The notes under the pieces are model-generated. The model had not been told where the DNA came from, did no database searches, and was given only the letters and a program-made list of their open reading frames with translations. Shown one piece after another: positions 50,414 through 62,189 of a stretch of 64,000 nucleotides of DNA (the stretch's first letter is position 1; each line of letters starts with the position of its first letter). The position numbers were made by a program, and so were the translations under genes. The stretch is from Alviniconcha marisindica (lineage: Eukaryota; Mollusca; Gastropoda; Provannidae). The stretch covers positions 527,501 to 591,500 of the forward strand of contig JABMCL010003715.1 in assembly GCA_018857735.1 (NCBI GenBank), written 5' to 3'.

Positions 50414-50849
50414 TTAACAGATGCTGTGGGCACCTCTATATGATGTCAAAACATCAGGGAATAGGTAATAACCAATGTTGTGTCATGTGTGGCCCAAATG
50501 ACATCTCAAGGGCAGGGAATACGGGTTTAACAGACACTGTGGACGGCCTTCATGATGAAAGGCAGGGAATTGGTTAAAGGTGTCCTGGATGGCCAGCTCA
50601 CTTGGAAACAGGTGTTGTTGCGCCAAGCCTACCAAGCTCACACATGTGACAGTACTTACCACCTGTGTCAGACACAATGTGCATGCACTGGACACAGTGG
50701 GTAGGTGCATGTGTAGTGGTGCTAATAAATCTTGCCAGTCATCCATGAAACACTAATATAACTCATGGTCGACTGTACATTAAAAATTAATTATCCATGA
50801 CCTCTGGTGGATAGAATTTAGAAACAACCACATCTGGAAGAGTGTGTGT

Positions 50850-50925
50850 GTCAAACTCCAAGCACTGGTTTACGACATCCTTCCTTCCTTGGAGGAAGGT
50901 GCCGGAAAGCGATGCTGGGACTGTG
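50850..50925. repeat. Dispersed repeat copy (family of 41.22 kb)
   Basis: CAAACTCCAAGCACTGGTTT … GGAGGAAGGTGCCGGAAAGC, near-identical to 41221-41285. Confidence 0.8.
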
Positions 50926-50999
50926 TTAATCCAGACACTTTGGTAACCTGTGATCATTTCCAGATTAACACTTTTTCTCAATAATGTAAATGAAGCCAT

Positions 51000-52740
51000 C
51001 TGTTTTTCTCATGGTTTTTATTTTTATTTTTTAAATCTTACTTAAAACTGTTCATGTTACTGTTAGCATTGATTACCAAGCCAAGTGTTAACAAGAACAG
51101 CAAATGCTCAGACTTTCATGAAATAACTCTAACTCACCACAGTCTCCCTTGAACATGCTAAACAGAGACAAAAATCTTTGTCTTCCTTTGAAACACTGAT
51201 TTACGCACAGAACTTTGCTGGAAGTAAGCTACACACACAAGCAAATAATTAATTCATTCCCCCAAAGCCGGTGCGTGTAATGTATGTGTGTGCACACGTG
51301 CGTGCACGCATACATGTATGTGTTAGCACACAGTACAGTAGCCACTCGGCTACTACACAGTTTATTAAATAAGTTTCATGTGTAACAACTACAACCTGTC
51401 AGAATAAATCTGACTGATGCCCGTGCAACACACCGAAACATACAGCTTTATTCCAACTGTTTCAACGCGGCTGTGACATTGAAAGGTCAGTCGAACATTA
51501 ACGGGGGAAAAGCTCAATAGGCTAGTCTACTGGTACTACTGTACCGGTGCCCCCATCTCAAAAAGCCTAACTTGTCACCTAACACAACGTCTAACGTTAA
51601 CAGCGACCATGTTGTTACGAGTCAAAAAAAGAAAAGAAAACCAGAGTCGCGGTCTTTAACGCAAAACAACTCCTTGCCGGGCGGCAGTAATCGCGGGCGG
51701 ACGACCCTTCAAAGGTCAAGTTAGAAGACACGTGAGACGGGTCGTTATTCAAGGTGAAGGCCGCAATGAGACAGATAAAACTGTCAGAGACAGCCTGACG
51801 AATAATTAGCTGCGTATATAGACCTATTTCCATTTTCTCGGAGTTGGTTTATTAGTCTCTCTGTCTCTCTCCCCCTCTCTGTCGTGCAGACGTCAGCGAC
51901 ACAAGCGCGCGCGCGCACATACACACTGGACGAATACGGCTGATTCCCTTCAGGTTCACGAGATAAAATTGGGCTTGGCTGATCGAATGCCCCAGTAATT
52001 TCGAGCTTCGAGTAGCCTACAATAAACTGCGTGCTGGTGTGCGTGTGCGCGCGCGTTCTTTGTCACACATGACTTCAGTGAAGCAGCTCATGAATTTAAC
52101 ACTATCGCCGTTCCATCTAAGTGTTGTACTGATCTGCAGTGCAAGTCCGGTCAATGAAAACGCCATCCTATGCCCCCCCCCCCCCCCCCCCCCCAAGCGC
52201 GTGACTGCGAATTGAAATCAGTGTGTGTTGTGTGTGTGAAAGTGTCCTTAAGTACGTACTATTAACAGCCCCCCCTTCCCCCAACGGAGTTCTAAGCAAA
52301 ACACTTCGATTCTGAAACACGATTTTCATCCCTGCTGCCGGTTCTGACTCATACAGTCATAGCTGACCTACAAACTGTACAAGGTGTATACACACACTGT
52401 ATATATATATATACATTTATCTACACACAGCATAACCTCGTCCCGCGGTCACAGACCTCCAACCCCAGCCAACGGGCGATTTGTGGTCAGCTAACAACAC
52501 CGGCAAGTCAGCCGCAGGCACTTACTTCACTTCCTCTCGTGCAACACTCGCCGGCGGACACCACACGAGCTGTTTGAAAATGCCGGTGTCTCCCCAGCCT
52601 CCAGGCCGCCTTCTACAACGTGCACAATTTATTATTATACCGTATATTTCACACTGACAGTGACAGCACTCTGCACAAGCAAGCGCGGCCATGCCATACA
52701 CACGCGGCCGGCCTAGATTCGCAGGAAGGAAGGAACGGAA
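51000..52740. other. Gene-free stretch, CpG-containing from 51.4 kb
   Basis: A 22-base C run at 52173-52194 and alternating CG/CA sequence at about 51905-51925 and 52040-52055. A donor-like GAAGTGAA|GTAAGTGCC (minus, about 52521) ends a GC-rich 97-codon minus-strand frame, but start and identity are unclear. Confidence 0.4.
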
Positions 52741-52744
52741 ACGT

Positions 52745-53105
52745 ACTTTACAAAGTTTCTGCCACTGTACTTGTAAGCGAGAGTGAATTTGGCAAGTCAT
52801 GCTACCTGGAGTCACGGAATCTGGGGCCGTTTTCGTTCTGACTTAAATGGTGGCTTATACAGTAATAATGTGGTTTACAACTATAAGTGTGCAACCGCAT
52901 GCGAGAATGAGCTGGCACACCATGCTCTGATGCTAGCCGGAGGCATGGAATAGCTGACCAGTTTCGTATCAATTGACTAAATGTTTGCTGATATAACCGT
53001 TTGTTTACAGCTGCACCTGTACAAGGGAGAGTGAATTGTCAAGTCATGCTATCTGGAGGCATGGAATCGGTGACCGTTTCGCACTGCCTAAATGTTTTGC
53101 TGGTC
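52745..53105. repeat. Three diverged ~125-bp tandem units
   Basis: Units share GAGAGTGAATT(TGG)CAAGTC, CATGCTAYCTGGAGGCATGG, AATC(G/T)G(G)TGACCGTTT and CTAAATG, at about 52755-52850, 52885-52990 and 53010-53100. Confidence 0.8.
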
Positions 53106-53134
53106 TTTTGATGCCCATGTTTTTCCTTCCATGA

Positions 53135-53137
<3 letters not shown>

Positions 53138-53194
<57 letters not shown>
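53138..53194. repeat. (TA)n microsatellite
   Basis: About 28 uninterrupted TA units. Confidence 0.95.
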
Positions 53195-53197
<3 letters not shown>

Positions 53198-54406
53198 TCT
53201 CCATGCCCCTACCCCTCACAATTTAATGGGTCCTTTCTCTAACACACATTCTCTGTACTTTCCTCTGTTCATATAATGTAGGCAATGTCAACTAAAATGT
53301 ATGATAGTATAATGAAGACCTGGGTTTATATCTGACACCTGCACCCCATAATAAAAAGTCACCAGGACATGTGAGTAATGCTCAGTAAATTCACACCATG
53401 CTACCTAGGTCACCTGTCCTTTCATGGAAAAGCAGTGAATGAATATCATATATATATACAGCCCCTGGAACCCTACACTGTTCTACTTTAATACTAATAA
53501 TAGGTCTACTTTACTGCACCTTTTGTGAAGGGGGAGGGGGGGGGGGGGGATTACTTGCTTATAAAATCTATTCTAGTTTCTACTGCTTTTTAATCTGAGT
53601 CATAGTTCAGGATTTGTGTGAGAGTCGAGGTGGCCGTCCTGGGCTGTCCGTCCTAACGAGCCTTCTGGCTTCCGTGGACATAAAGATTTATTGAACCATG
53701 TTTCGGCACTGGTCTCAGCTTGTCTCTAATATGTCAGCCGACATCCGAGGACATTAAGCATCACTTCATCATCATCATCTTTTAATTTGAGTACAGGGCC
53801 TGTAGGACTACAAGCAGGACTATAAAGACTGGATGAAGGTCGCAGCAAATTTTCCCCCAACAAATGATATGTGGAAAGTTTTTCCAAAAGAGTATTCAAG
53901 GTTGTCACTGTTAAAAAAAGGTCATCACTTTTGGGGGGTGGGGGTAGGGGAAGTATGGCAAAGCATGAGTGCAGCTCTATGCCACTCATCCCCCTCTCTA
54001 AAGGTTTGTGTCAAGTTATCTTTGGTATTATTATATACTCTGTATCACTATCTTTGTACCATGTGTACATGTATACATAACATCACTAATATCATACTAT
54101 TATATTATCATTTCAGCACTGAGAACATGCATGACAAGACTTGACTTCATTTATATATATATTACTGTATCATAGTTTCAGCTGAGAATGTGTATGTCAA
54201 GACTTAACTTCAACCTTTTTGTCATCTTGGCTGTATCTGAACTATTACTAATTTACTATACTGCTACATCTATCATGCATGTATGCAATGGCATGCACAT
54301 TTAACAAAGACAAATTGTAAGACTGTAGTACATATATTAATAAGTAAGGATCCCCACCTAAAATCTTTATTCTTGGGGATTCAAGATTTCTCTCTCTCTC
54401 TCTTAC

Positions 54407-54518
54407 CCTGGGCAGTGAGTCTCAGAAGCTGCCCGAAGTCCATGTTGGGAAGGGGAAGATACCGGAACATCTCCAGAGGAAGAAAGCTGGGTCCACTGGT
54501 TTGTCTCACTGGACCCAT
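54407..54518 (-). CDS. Candidate alternative first coding exon (37 codons, ATG start)
   Basis: The minus strand has a strong start context (ATCCACCATGG) at 54518, then MGPVRQTSGPSFLPLEMFRY and LPLPNMDFGQLLRLTAQ, ending at a donor (GCCCAGG|GTAAGAG). An in-frame stop (TAA) lies about 50 nt upstream of the ATG, so this would be a genuine start rather than a through-reading internal exon. It ends after 1 nt of a codon, matching the 26942 acceptor, which would give a 1,152-residue isoform. The motif LPLEMFRYLPLPNMDFGQLL faintly recalls an F-box-like helix pattern, but I do not assign that. A (GA)n run follows the donor inside the intron. Confidence 0.5.
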
Positions 54519-54599
54519 GGTGGATGGTGCCAATTTTGCTGTGGATGCGCCACGCCCCTCTTGATATTATCAAGCTATTAGTATTACTCTCTCTTCATC

Positions 54600-57500
54600 A
54601 ACTTGCCCCTCAGCTGCAACCCCCTCCCTCCTCTTCACTTTATCCCATCAAAATAATCATCTGTCTACCTTCTCCGGGGGGAAAACCACCACTGATTTAG
54701 ATATTTTTAGCCTTCTGCTACAAGAGTGCTAAGCTAATTCTGAACTCTGTATTTGCTGTTCTGAATTCCTGGAGTGTTGCACATAATGTTTTTTTTTTAT
54801 TATATATAAACGTTCACACAAGAATGCTGCTATCGTTTGGAGTCTGTGTCAAAAAATATAACGCCGACAATGCACTCTCATGATTTCTTTCCAAATTTCT
54901 TCTTCCAGAGCGAAATAAATCCATTTTTGGTCCGTTAAGCTGGCCATACTGTTGTACACCGCTACAGCCTTGCAGAATCTGTGGTATCTAATTATAATCA
55001 CAGCAAGAACAACAAAAATGAAAAAGCAAATCAATCAATCAGGATGTAAATATACATTCCCTGTCACAACTCGGCGGTCGGCAGCACTAGCAGAGCTCTG
55101 AGACTGAATGAGCACGCATGCCATGCCCACGTCTGGAACTGTCCCGAAAAGAATTTATAGATTCCATCCTGACAAAGCTGTTTCGACCAAGGACTCCCAA
55201 CCGCCAACCGCGTGTTGCTATGAAAAGCTTCTGACGACACACACAACCGGCGACACCAGCCAGCACGCTGAGTCAGTTCCCAAGCTGGCTAGATTGTGTC
55301 ATTCGTGCCGACGTAGTCGGTAGTCCGCCAGCGTAATCTTGCCGTTCCTGATAACGTGTATGCATACGCCTATCAACATCATACATAGGTGCTTAGTCAA
55401 TGTGTCAGACGGACACAGTGTGTCATAATCATATTTGCAGCGCGTCTCATTCAGTAAACTCGGGAAGCTGCTTTTCAGCAAGTACGACTAGGAGCAGAAC
55501 GTGCTGCATGGACCAACAAATCTCTTCCTCCTCGTGCGCCGAATTGTGAAATACCACAGTGTCCGTGCAAGTTTCTGTCTTCAGTGTGGCAGAGTAAGTC
55601 CACATGGAACCCCCCCTGGACTCGTCGGCTATCGATTCGTCCACCAGAAAAAGAAGAGAGAAAAAAAAAAAAAAAAAAAGCACCAACCAATTTGCACAAC
55701 TGGTCGCTGTATTTCACAAGCTATTTGCTGGCCACTGTACTGGGATCTAGGAAAGATCCGCGGCCCCTTATTATCCCAACAACAATGCCCTTCTGCGACG
55801 CGTTCAAGAGATGGCCACAACACACACACGCGCGTGTAGGCTACTTGCGACAAATACTCGTACTCGTACACAATAAGCAGCGCAGCTGTGTCAAAATAAC
55901 GCTTGGTCTCCCGGATAAAACATAATACAGGCGATGTATCACAGCCACATGTTGTCAAATGCCGATGCTGCTAGCCGACGACTCGGCCTATAGATTCTAG
56001 CCTAGTCACTGCACTGTCAAGTGTTATAACCCCCATCCCCGTACCCCCCCCCCCCCCCCCCCCCGGCTGAAGCCAGAAAGTTCTACACATGATTACCCGG
56101 CAACCCAACACGACGATCCCGGTTTATAACAATGCGAGCTCGTACGACACCATGAGTGCGTCTCGGGCAAATTCAGAACCTTGGGGGGGGGGGGGGGGAG
56201 GAGGTGGAGCGAGAGAGAAAGTGGCCGAGAAACTGCACAGGTTTTTGGACACAACTCGGGCCACGAAACCCACGCTGCTCCGGCTTGTACCCTGCTGACT
56301 GTGTAAAACAACACTATTTCCCGCTGCAAAATGTACACGTCCAGTTCTGGGAAGCAAGCAGACGGCAATGGGCGCTAACAGCGACACCCACCCAGCGAAC
56401 TGGGTGTATTGTTATTAGAACCATTATTTACGCCAGCCTCGCTAACTAAAGCATTGGCAGTGAACTGGAGCGCCCTCGTACTTCCCGTTTGGTCACCCTC
56501 ATTAGAGCCTATCAGTATCACACTAGTGCCGCCCCGAAGTAATCTAACTAGCCCGGGGTTTTTTGGGTGTTTTTTTTAGGGAGTCAAAAATGTGAAAACG
56601 CTGTACGGACACCGAGGCACGGGGTAAAACTGCCATCACGTCACTGTGACCCCGTCGCCCCTCAACCTTACCTAAAGTCGTTAACCCTCTGACTCTTTGG
56701 AGTTCAAGCCTTATCTACAGACAAAAAGAAAAAGGTCACCTCTAAGACAATGACACCACCGTACTCGACTCTCCTCTTTGTAAAATGAAACACTGACAAA
56801 ACCAGTGACTGCAAAATTTATGTTCTTAAACTTAAAACAAACAACACACACTCACTCACACACAAAGTTGAGGGGGAGTAGAAAAAAGAGACGTACGATA
56901 ATATATGTATCACCAATTTATATTCATGCATCATTTCCCCGACTCATTTTTTTTCTTCAGCTCTGTATGAAAACTATCTCATCAGTAACCTGCATGCTAC
57001 CTAAGTTGTGGGACTGCTAATGTGCTAGTGTACAGCCTGCTGTGCTAAATCCAGCAGCTTTACTTGGCAGGGAAAATCACAGGGACAAATCACTGACTGC
57101 AAATATATGGCAGCATGTCCAAAGTTGACAGAGGCACTGTGCTAGGTACTGTCTCCGAAAATAAATGATCTAAAATATAACCAGCACCTGATAGCATTAA
57201 TTCTAACTTAGAATATCGCTAGCTATAGTTTGGGATATATGCACAAGCAATTTAATTTTACTAAACTTAACACACACACACACGCAACACACACACACCT
57301 ACACGCAATAACCACTTCTAACATTAGGACTGATTTTAGTCTTCAAAAGAAAGAGTGTATCCCCTGTGTAAATTAAATTCAGACAGACAACTGAGAATGA
57401 ACACAAAAGACTTGTTTACAGGTAACAAGCTGCAAAACACCAGTGTACACATGAACTGTGACCTGTCAGTCAACATCAACTTGTAGCCATGTAAGTCTGT

Positions 57501-57890
57501 CTCCCCCCCCCCCCCCCCCCCCACACACACAATACTTGCTTCCTGCATCTTATACTGAGACCAGGCAAAGAGTATACATGCATGATACATGATATACTGT
57601 GTACATACACATTGCATGGGACCCAGGCCGAGTATCACTGGAAGGGAAGTAACTGGCCACCTAGGACGTGCCAGGGATCTGCTGCAGTTATGAATAACAA
57701 GAGCTCTGCACAATTCTTTCCCTTCTTGTCCCCCCTCTCTCTCGTCTCTGTGGAGAGAATTGTGTGTTTCACAGACTATCTAGAATTTCATGGTTGCCCA
57801 CCATGCTTGTAAGCAAAAACAACTGTTTGTAACAGACCCTTTTTTTCCTCTCTTCACAAATGCATAGCACACATATATATATATATATGC
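54600..57890. other. Gene-free stretch, CpG-rich between 55.0 and 56.7 kb
   Basis: Poly-C runs at 56044-56064 and 57503-57522, a poly-G run at about 56183-56199 and an A run at about 55658-55679. Apart from the 43-nt candidate exon I see no coding sequence. It could include a promoter for the minus-strand gene. Confidence 0.45.
56672..56714 (-). other. Possible 43-nt cassette exon or decoy
   Basis: Minus strand: an excellent acceptor (CTTTTTCTTTTTGTCTGTAG) and a good donor (GACTTTAG|GTAAGG) flank 43 nt. Read from phase 0 it is open (IRLELQRVRGLTTL) and leaves in phase 1, the same in/out phases as the 1.1-kb exon. Read from the phase-1 end of that exon it meets TGA. It could replace the 1.1-kb exon, act as a poison exon, or be chance. 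Confidence 0.25.
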
Positions 57891-57904
57891 ATTGATGAGC
57901 TTAC

Positions 57905-59021
57905 CTTTGGTGTCCTTCTTCTTTTTCTTCTTCTTTTTGCCATCCCCAGAAGTACCATCAGCACCCGTCTCTGCTTTGCTGAGGTTGTACGATGGTGTCT
58001 GCATCTGCAACAGGGGGCTGATGGAGTTCCCGATGTTGCTCAGCAAGTTTTCGCCCTTCCCAAATGGGGGGGAACATGACAGAGCAGACACACAGTCTGG
58101 TGAGTACCTAGAGGGGGTGGGGCTCCGGAGAGCAGAGAAATGCACCGAGTCGTCGACGCTGCGGGTCATGGCAGTGGCGCTACCGCTGCGAAGGCTGGAG
58201 ATCGTCTGCCCCTTGGCCAGCATGCTGGAGGATCGCGAGAACTGGAGGGAGGAGGTGCTGGAGGCTCGAGGGCGCGCCATGCTCCACGCAGAGCGCAAAT
58301 TGTGCTGGCCGTAGAGGGTGCGGTGAATGTTCTCATCACTGTCGTCGTCGTCGCAGTAACCGTGCTGCTCGGAGCTGAAGGTGGTCATCTCTGTGCCGCC
58401 GCCTCCCAGGTCTTCGTTGTCCATCTGAGTGACGTCATACTCACGTGTGCTGGAGGCATCGCTGCGAGGGGATTCCACCGACTCGTTGTCGTGCTCCACC
58501 ATCACCTCCTCGTCGTACTGAGGGTTGTAAGTGTGCTTCACCACCACCGACTCGCTCACTCTCAGCCGTGGCACCAGGCTCTCCCTCTCCTCTTCCTCCT
58601 CCTCCTTTTTCTGCCCCCTTTTTGGATCTGGGTTCGCAAACGGCTTCATGCTGCGAACTGCACCTTTCTCTTCCACTTCAGCGGTGTCCTCAGAAGACAG
58701 GCTGGTCCGGCGACCTGATTTAGTGGACGAAGGCAGACCCGAGTCATCGTCCGTCATCCCGGTGGCATTGCCTTTGTGGGGCAAAGCACTGGTGCAGAAA
58801 TTCAGCTGAGGGACCCTGGCAGTGGGGCTGACCCTGCCTTCCTCATCGTCATCGCTGGGGATGTCCAGAACATAGTGCCCGCCGGAGCTCATGGCCGAGG
58901 ATAGGGAAGGGGGCGGGCGGCCACGGGCCAGGCTGTAGTCACGAGCGTTCACCACCAGCTCATTAAACTTGTCTTCGGGCAGATCGGCGATGTAGCGTGC
59001 TTTCTCCTTGATCTTCTCCAG
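57905..59021 (-). CDS. Internal coding exon (372 codons) of a large disordered protein; 5' exon of the recognised gene
   Basis: The minus strand is open for the whole 1,117 nt. It is bounded upstream by a pyrimidine-rich acceptor (TTTTGTCTGGCAG) and downstream by a consensus donor (CCAAAG|GTAAGC). It enters in phase 0 and leaves after 1 nt of a codon. The N-terminal 30 residues (LEKIKEKARYIADLPEDKFN and following) look like charged amphipathic helix, the only clearly foldable part. The rest is Ser/Asp/Glu-rich with acidic runs (PSDDDEEG, KKEEEEEERE, DDDDSDEN), Ser-rich SSTSSLQFSRSSS, and ends in GKKKKKKKKDTK. Clean frame, splice sites and codon-like composition argue for a real exon; the long plus-strand ORFs here are antisense shadows. 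A (TA)n run lies about 15 bases inside the downstream intron. I do not recognise the family. A disordered nuclear or scaffold-type protein is plausible from composition only. Confidence 0.82.
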
Positions 59022-60252
59022 CTGCCAGACAAAACAGACTCAGCATTATATTAAATTCAACCAGAAACCAAGGAAGCTCAAAACTTGTGGTACGAGCTTG
59101 ACCCCAACATACAGAAACTTTTAAGAATACATGAAGGGTATCAAACAAACTACCCTCCGCATCACTTCAACCCAAACACAAAAGGCAAAAAAAGAAAAAG
59201 AAAAAAATGAAGAAGAATGGAATGAAACACTAATGGCAGACAGTACTAATACTACTATTTGCCAGCGAAGCAACACAAAACTTACAGAGCAGAATAGTTG
59301 CTGCAGCAAAGTTAGGGAGTGCAAAACAGGCACTTTTCAAATTCATCAATTTGCTCTCATCATAAGGGCATTATACCTTATAGCTCCTAACCATAACAAA
59401 GAGACTTGGAAGCATACACTGACAGCAGTCTATAAAAAGCCAAAAGTTAAGCACAATCGAGCCTGCTCACCACATGGATGGGTGTTTTCCAACACCATAT
59501 TCTTTGCAGACTCTACAAAGTATGAGACCATAACTTATAAACTCAGATGGTCCCCCATGCATATTGTATAAATTATAATGCATGGAAAAAGACAGCATAC
59601 ACACTGACACTGTTCAAGATTCTGCAGTCCACGTCAGAGTTTGGTGGATTATGTAACACCGAAATAACCCAGTATGTACTAAAACTAGTAAAAATGTTTT
59701 AAAATCTTAGAAACTTGTATTACACAAACAATACTCAGTTCTACTGAAACTCTGCACCTAAACAATAGACTACTTTGCGAAGACGCACCAGGTGGGGCAT
59801 GTTGTGCGGTATACACCATCTACCTACATACTGCATGCATTTAACACTTAAGTACACATTAATTATAAGACACTGAACTACAAAACCATACCACTAACTG
59901 CACTACAAGTAACTCATTAGTGCCTTCAATTTTTCAAAAATCCATCTTTTCCCAATTTGTAGCTGATGCTGTTTAAAACAGGTAAAGTGCAATGCACATG
60001 TATATGAAACTTTGGGTGGTCACTGCATGCAACCCAAGACCAGGGGACCAGCAACAAAATGTTCATTAATTAGGCTAATTCATGTGTGTGTGCACGCGCA
60101 TGTGTGGTGTGCAAGAAATACAATATTATGACCATACAATTACTATTTTTTAGGTTATTTAAAGCATCAGCTTTGTTGATCTTGCAAAGCATGGTGTGCC
60201 CACCCTTGTCAGTGAGATATGGCACTATAAAAATTACCACTACTGATATATA

Positions 60253-60304
<52 letters not shown>

Positions 60305-61162
60305 ATTAATATTATTATTAATTGGGGCTCATAAATCACTCATCGACTGTAAGCTCTGTCTAGGTCACGTTCAGTGTTAATTAACTAGTCATCTGTACAT
60401 GACCAGCTAAAACCATAGTCAAAAAGGTACTGCGGAAAAGTCTCAACAGTTCACAAGCTGCCTTCAGCAGACAGCAGGACACTTTGCAAGAGTAGACTGA
60501 GCTTTGACCAGCTGAACAGTTCCACAAAGATAGAGGGTTCTGGTGCATTTTGAACTGGAGCTTTGCTGCCTGTGGGCATGTCAAAGGTACAAAACCGGAC
60601 AAGTGCATATTTCAAATTTCAAATGCGATTTCCAGCGCAACTTCAACATTTCCTGAGCGACTCAGAGGTTGCATTCAAACAACCTGCCAAGCAATGAATC
60701 ACTGAATGGTATCAGAAACTAATACAGCAATGATGTAAACTAAATCTGTAGTAGTAATACAGTGATCAATAAAAGTTAATACTTCACCACACCATAGGTT
60801 CAAAAAATCAAAAAATCATGAACTTAATTTACACAACTACATTTTAAATTCAATTTAATCTCAATAACTCATGACCAAGTCTGATTAACATAAATGTGTA
60901 CATATTTTATAAGATATGCACCTATGATCGACCACTCAAAACACATACGATACATGTATACTACGATGTATATGTCAAATGTAAACTCAAAATCATTACA
61001 ACAAAAAGGGGAGGCAACAAGTACTGAACCAGAAAATGTTCCGTGTTCACACTAATCACAGTATTTCAGCCTTAGCTCATTTTCCTCTGGGCAAATTTTG
61101 TCAGCACTGCGGCAGTGATTGGCAAGGCACGCAAGGTCATTCAATGGCTGATCAAGCTTCAC
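59022..61162 (-). other. Intron upstream of the 1.1-kb exon
   Basis: CpG-poor, with (TA)n at 60247-60301 and a segment at about 60170-60235 (TTGTTGATCTTGCAAAGCAT, TGTGCCCACCCTTGT) resembling one at about 29300-29340, so a further dispersed family. The upper boundary assumes the 61163 candidate exon is real. Confidence 0.4.
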
Positions 61163-61204
61163 CCTAAAATGGTTTAGCTGCACAATTTCCTCAGTCTCAC
61201 TGGC
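61163..61204 (-). CDS. Weak candidate 42-nt internal exon upstream of the 1.1-kb exon
   Basis: Minus strand: an acceptor (GTTGTCATTTGACAG) is followed by a frame reading ASETEEIVQLNHFR and then a moderate donor (TTTTAGG|GTGAAG). The exon is 14 whole codons, phase 0 to phase 0, which fits the phase-0 entry of the 1.1-kb exon. The helical, charged peptide would extend its N-terminal helix naturally. The same frame runs open past the donor for about 36 more codons before a stop, so the 3' boundary is uncertain. Confidence 0.3.
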
Positions 61205-61311
61205 CTGTCAAATGACAACAAAAGCTAGCAGTACTTAGCATTACAAAAAGAAAGAAAAAAAGTAGAAGCTAGGACTACAATAGGAGTAGGACACAAAAAG
61301 TAACAATGTAA

Positions 61312-61440
61312 CATTACTAACAATGAGTGAATGACATCAACTAATTAGGGTTACTAACAATGAGTAAATGACATAAACTGATTTGGGTTACTAACAATGA
61401 GTGAATCACTGAATGGCATCAACTGGTTTGGCTTAGTCTC
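61312..61440. repeat. Three tandem ~50-bp units
   Basis: TTACTAACAATGAGTGAATGACATCAACTR-type units at about 61313, 61350 and 61388, the third with a 10-bp insertion. Confidence 0.88.
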
Positions 61441-62189
61441 CACAGCTGTACAACTGACATTAAACTGGATTTTTTAGATAGCATCTAGTCCTGATGTAAA
61501 TTAGAAAATCACACAATACAGTCATTTGATAGTTTATGTTTAGTCAACCATATTACAACCAAGGTCATATCTGGCCAAAATGATAAACAAACTTCATCAA
61601 CTTACATAATTTAGCTACAAAGACTTCATGAAACATACACAAGGCTTTACATCTGAAAGTTTGAAGAGGACTGGAGAAAACGAGAACTGGGAAGGTAAAT
61701 TCCTGTCAGTTACCAAGCACCTGGAGTAGTAAAAGCTGTATTCTAAATCCAGTTAGCATTGGTCTTAAAAGATGAAACCTTTAATACAATGATAGCTATG
61801 GATTTTACAAAGGAAGCAGCGAAACCCTCTTACTCTTGTTAAAACTAACTAGATGGGCCACAACAGACATTAGTGTTGCTTTAAACTGAGAAAGACTACA
61901 AATGACAACAAGGGAAGAGTACAGTGAAAAAGTATATTATACCTTATACAGTTGTAGTCTCTATAGCATTCATGTTAATCTAGGTGAGAATCAAATTCAT
62001 AGTACAAGTTGTAACATTACTCATTAGGGATGTAAGACTATGGACAATGTGACACTTATTAAACCACACACAGTTCTTCATGAACTGGGTCTCAGAAATG
62101 TTCACAGCCAGAACCTCAGTCACTGGTTCAGTACTAGCTGGTGTTGTAAAGTTTGGAAGTTCTGCAAGTAAACACTTTAGCTAGTTAGT

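Larger units (their letters stand above)
48290..50585. repeat. Diverged satellite array, ~55-62-bp unit
   Basis: Repeated GGGCAGGGAATGGGTTAACA, GATGTTGTGGGCAGCCC and ATGACATCTCAAAGG blocks, about 25 units, with the left part (48.3-48.9 kb) carrying a related AATAACAACAGACGTCATGG variant. The array is interrupted once by the element at 49559-50413 and resumes in register after it. Confidence 0.9.
26943..57904 (-). other. Very large intron (31 kb) if the 1.1-kb and 3.3-kb exons are consecutive
   Basis: The split codon across this interval is consistent (…AAA G | AT GAA…, giving Lys-Asp-Glu). The interval holds the two candidate first exons, SINEs, a satellite and a CpG-rich block. An alternative reading is that internal promoters lie inside it, or that it separates two genes whose phases agree by chance (1 in 3). 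Confidence 0.45.

Noticed and set aside
58140..58718. 192-codon plus-strand ORF over the 1.1-kb exon
   Set aside because: Antisense shadow of the minus-strand coding exon; no splice sites or start context of its own, and Leu/Val/His-rich composition typical of a reverse frame.
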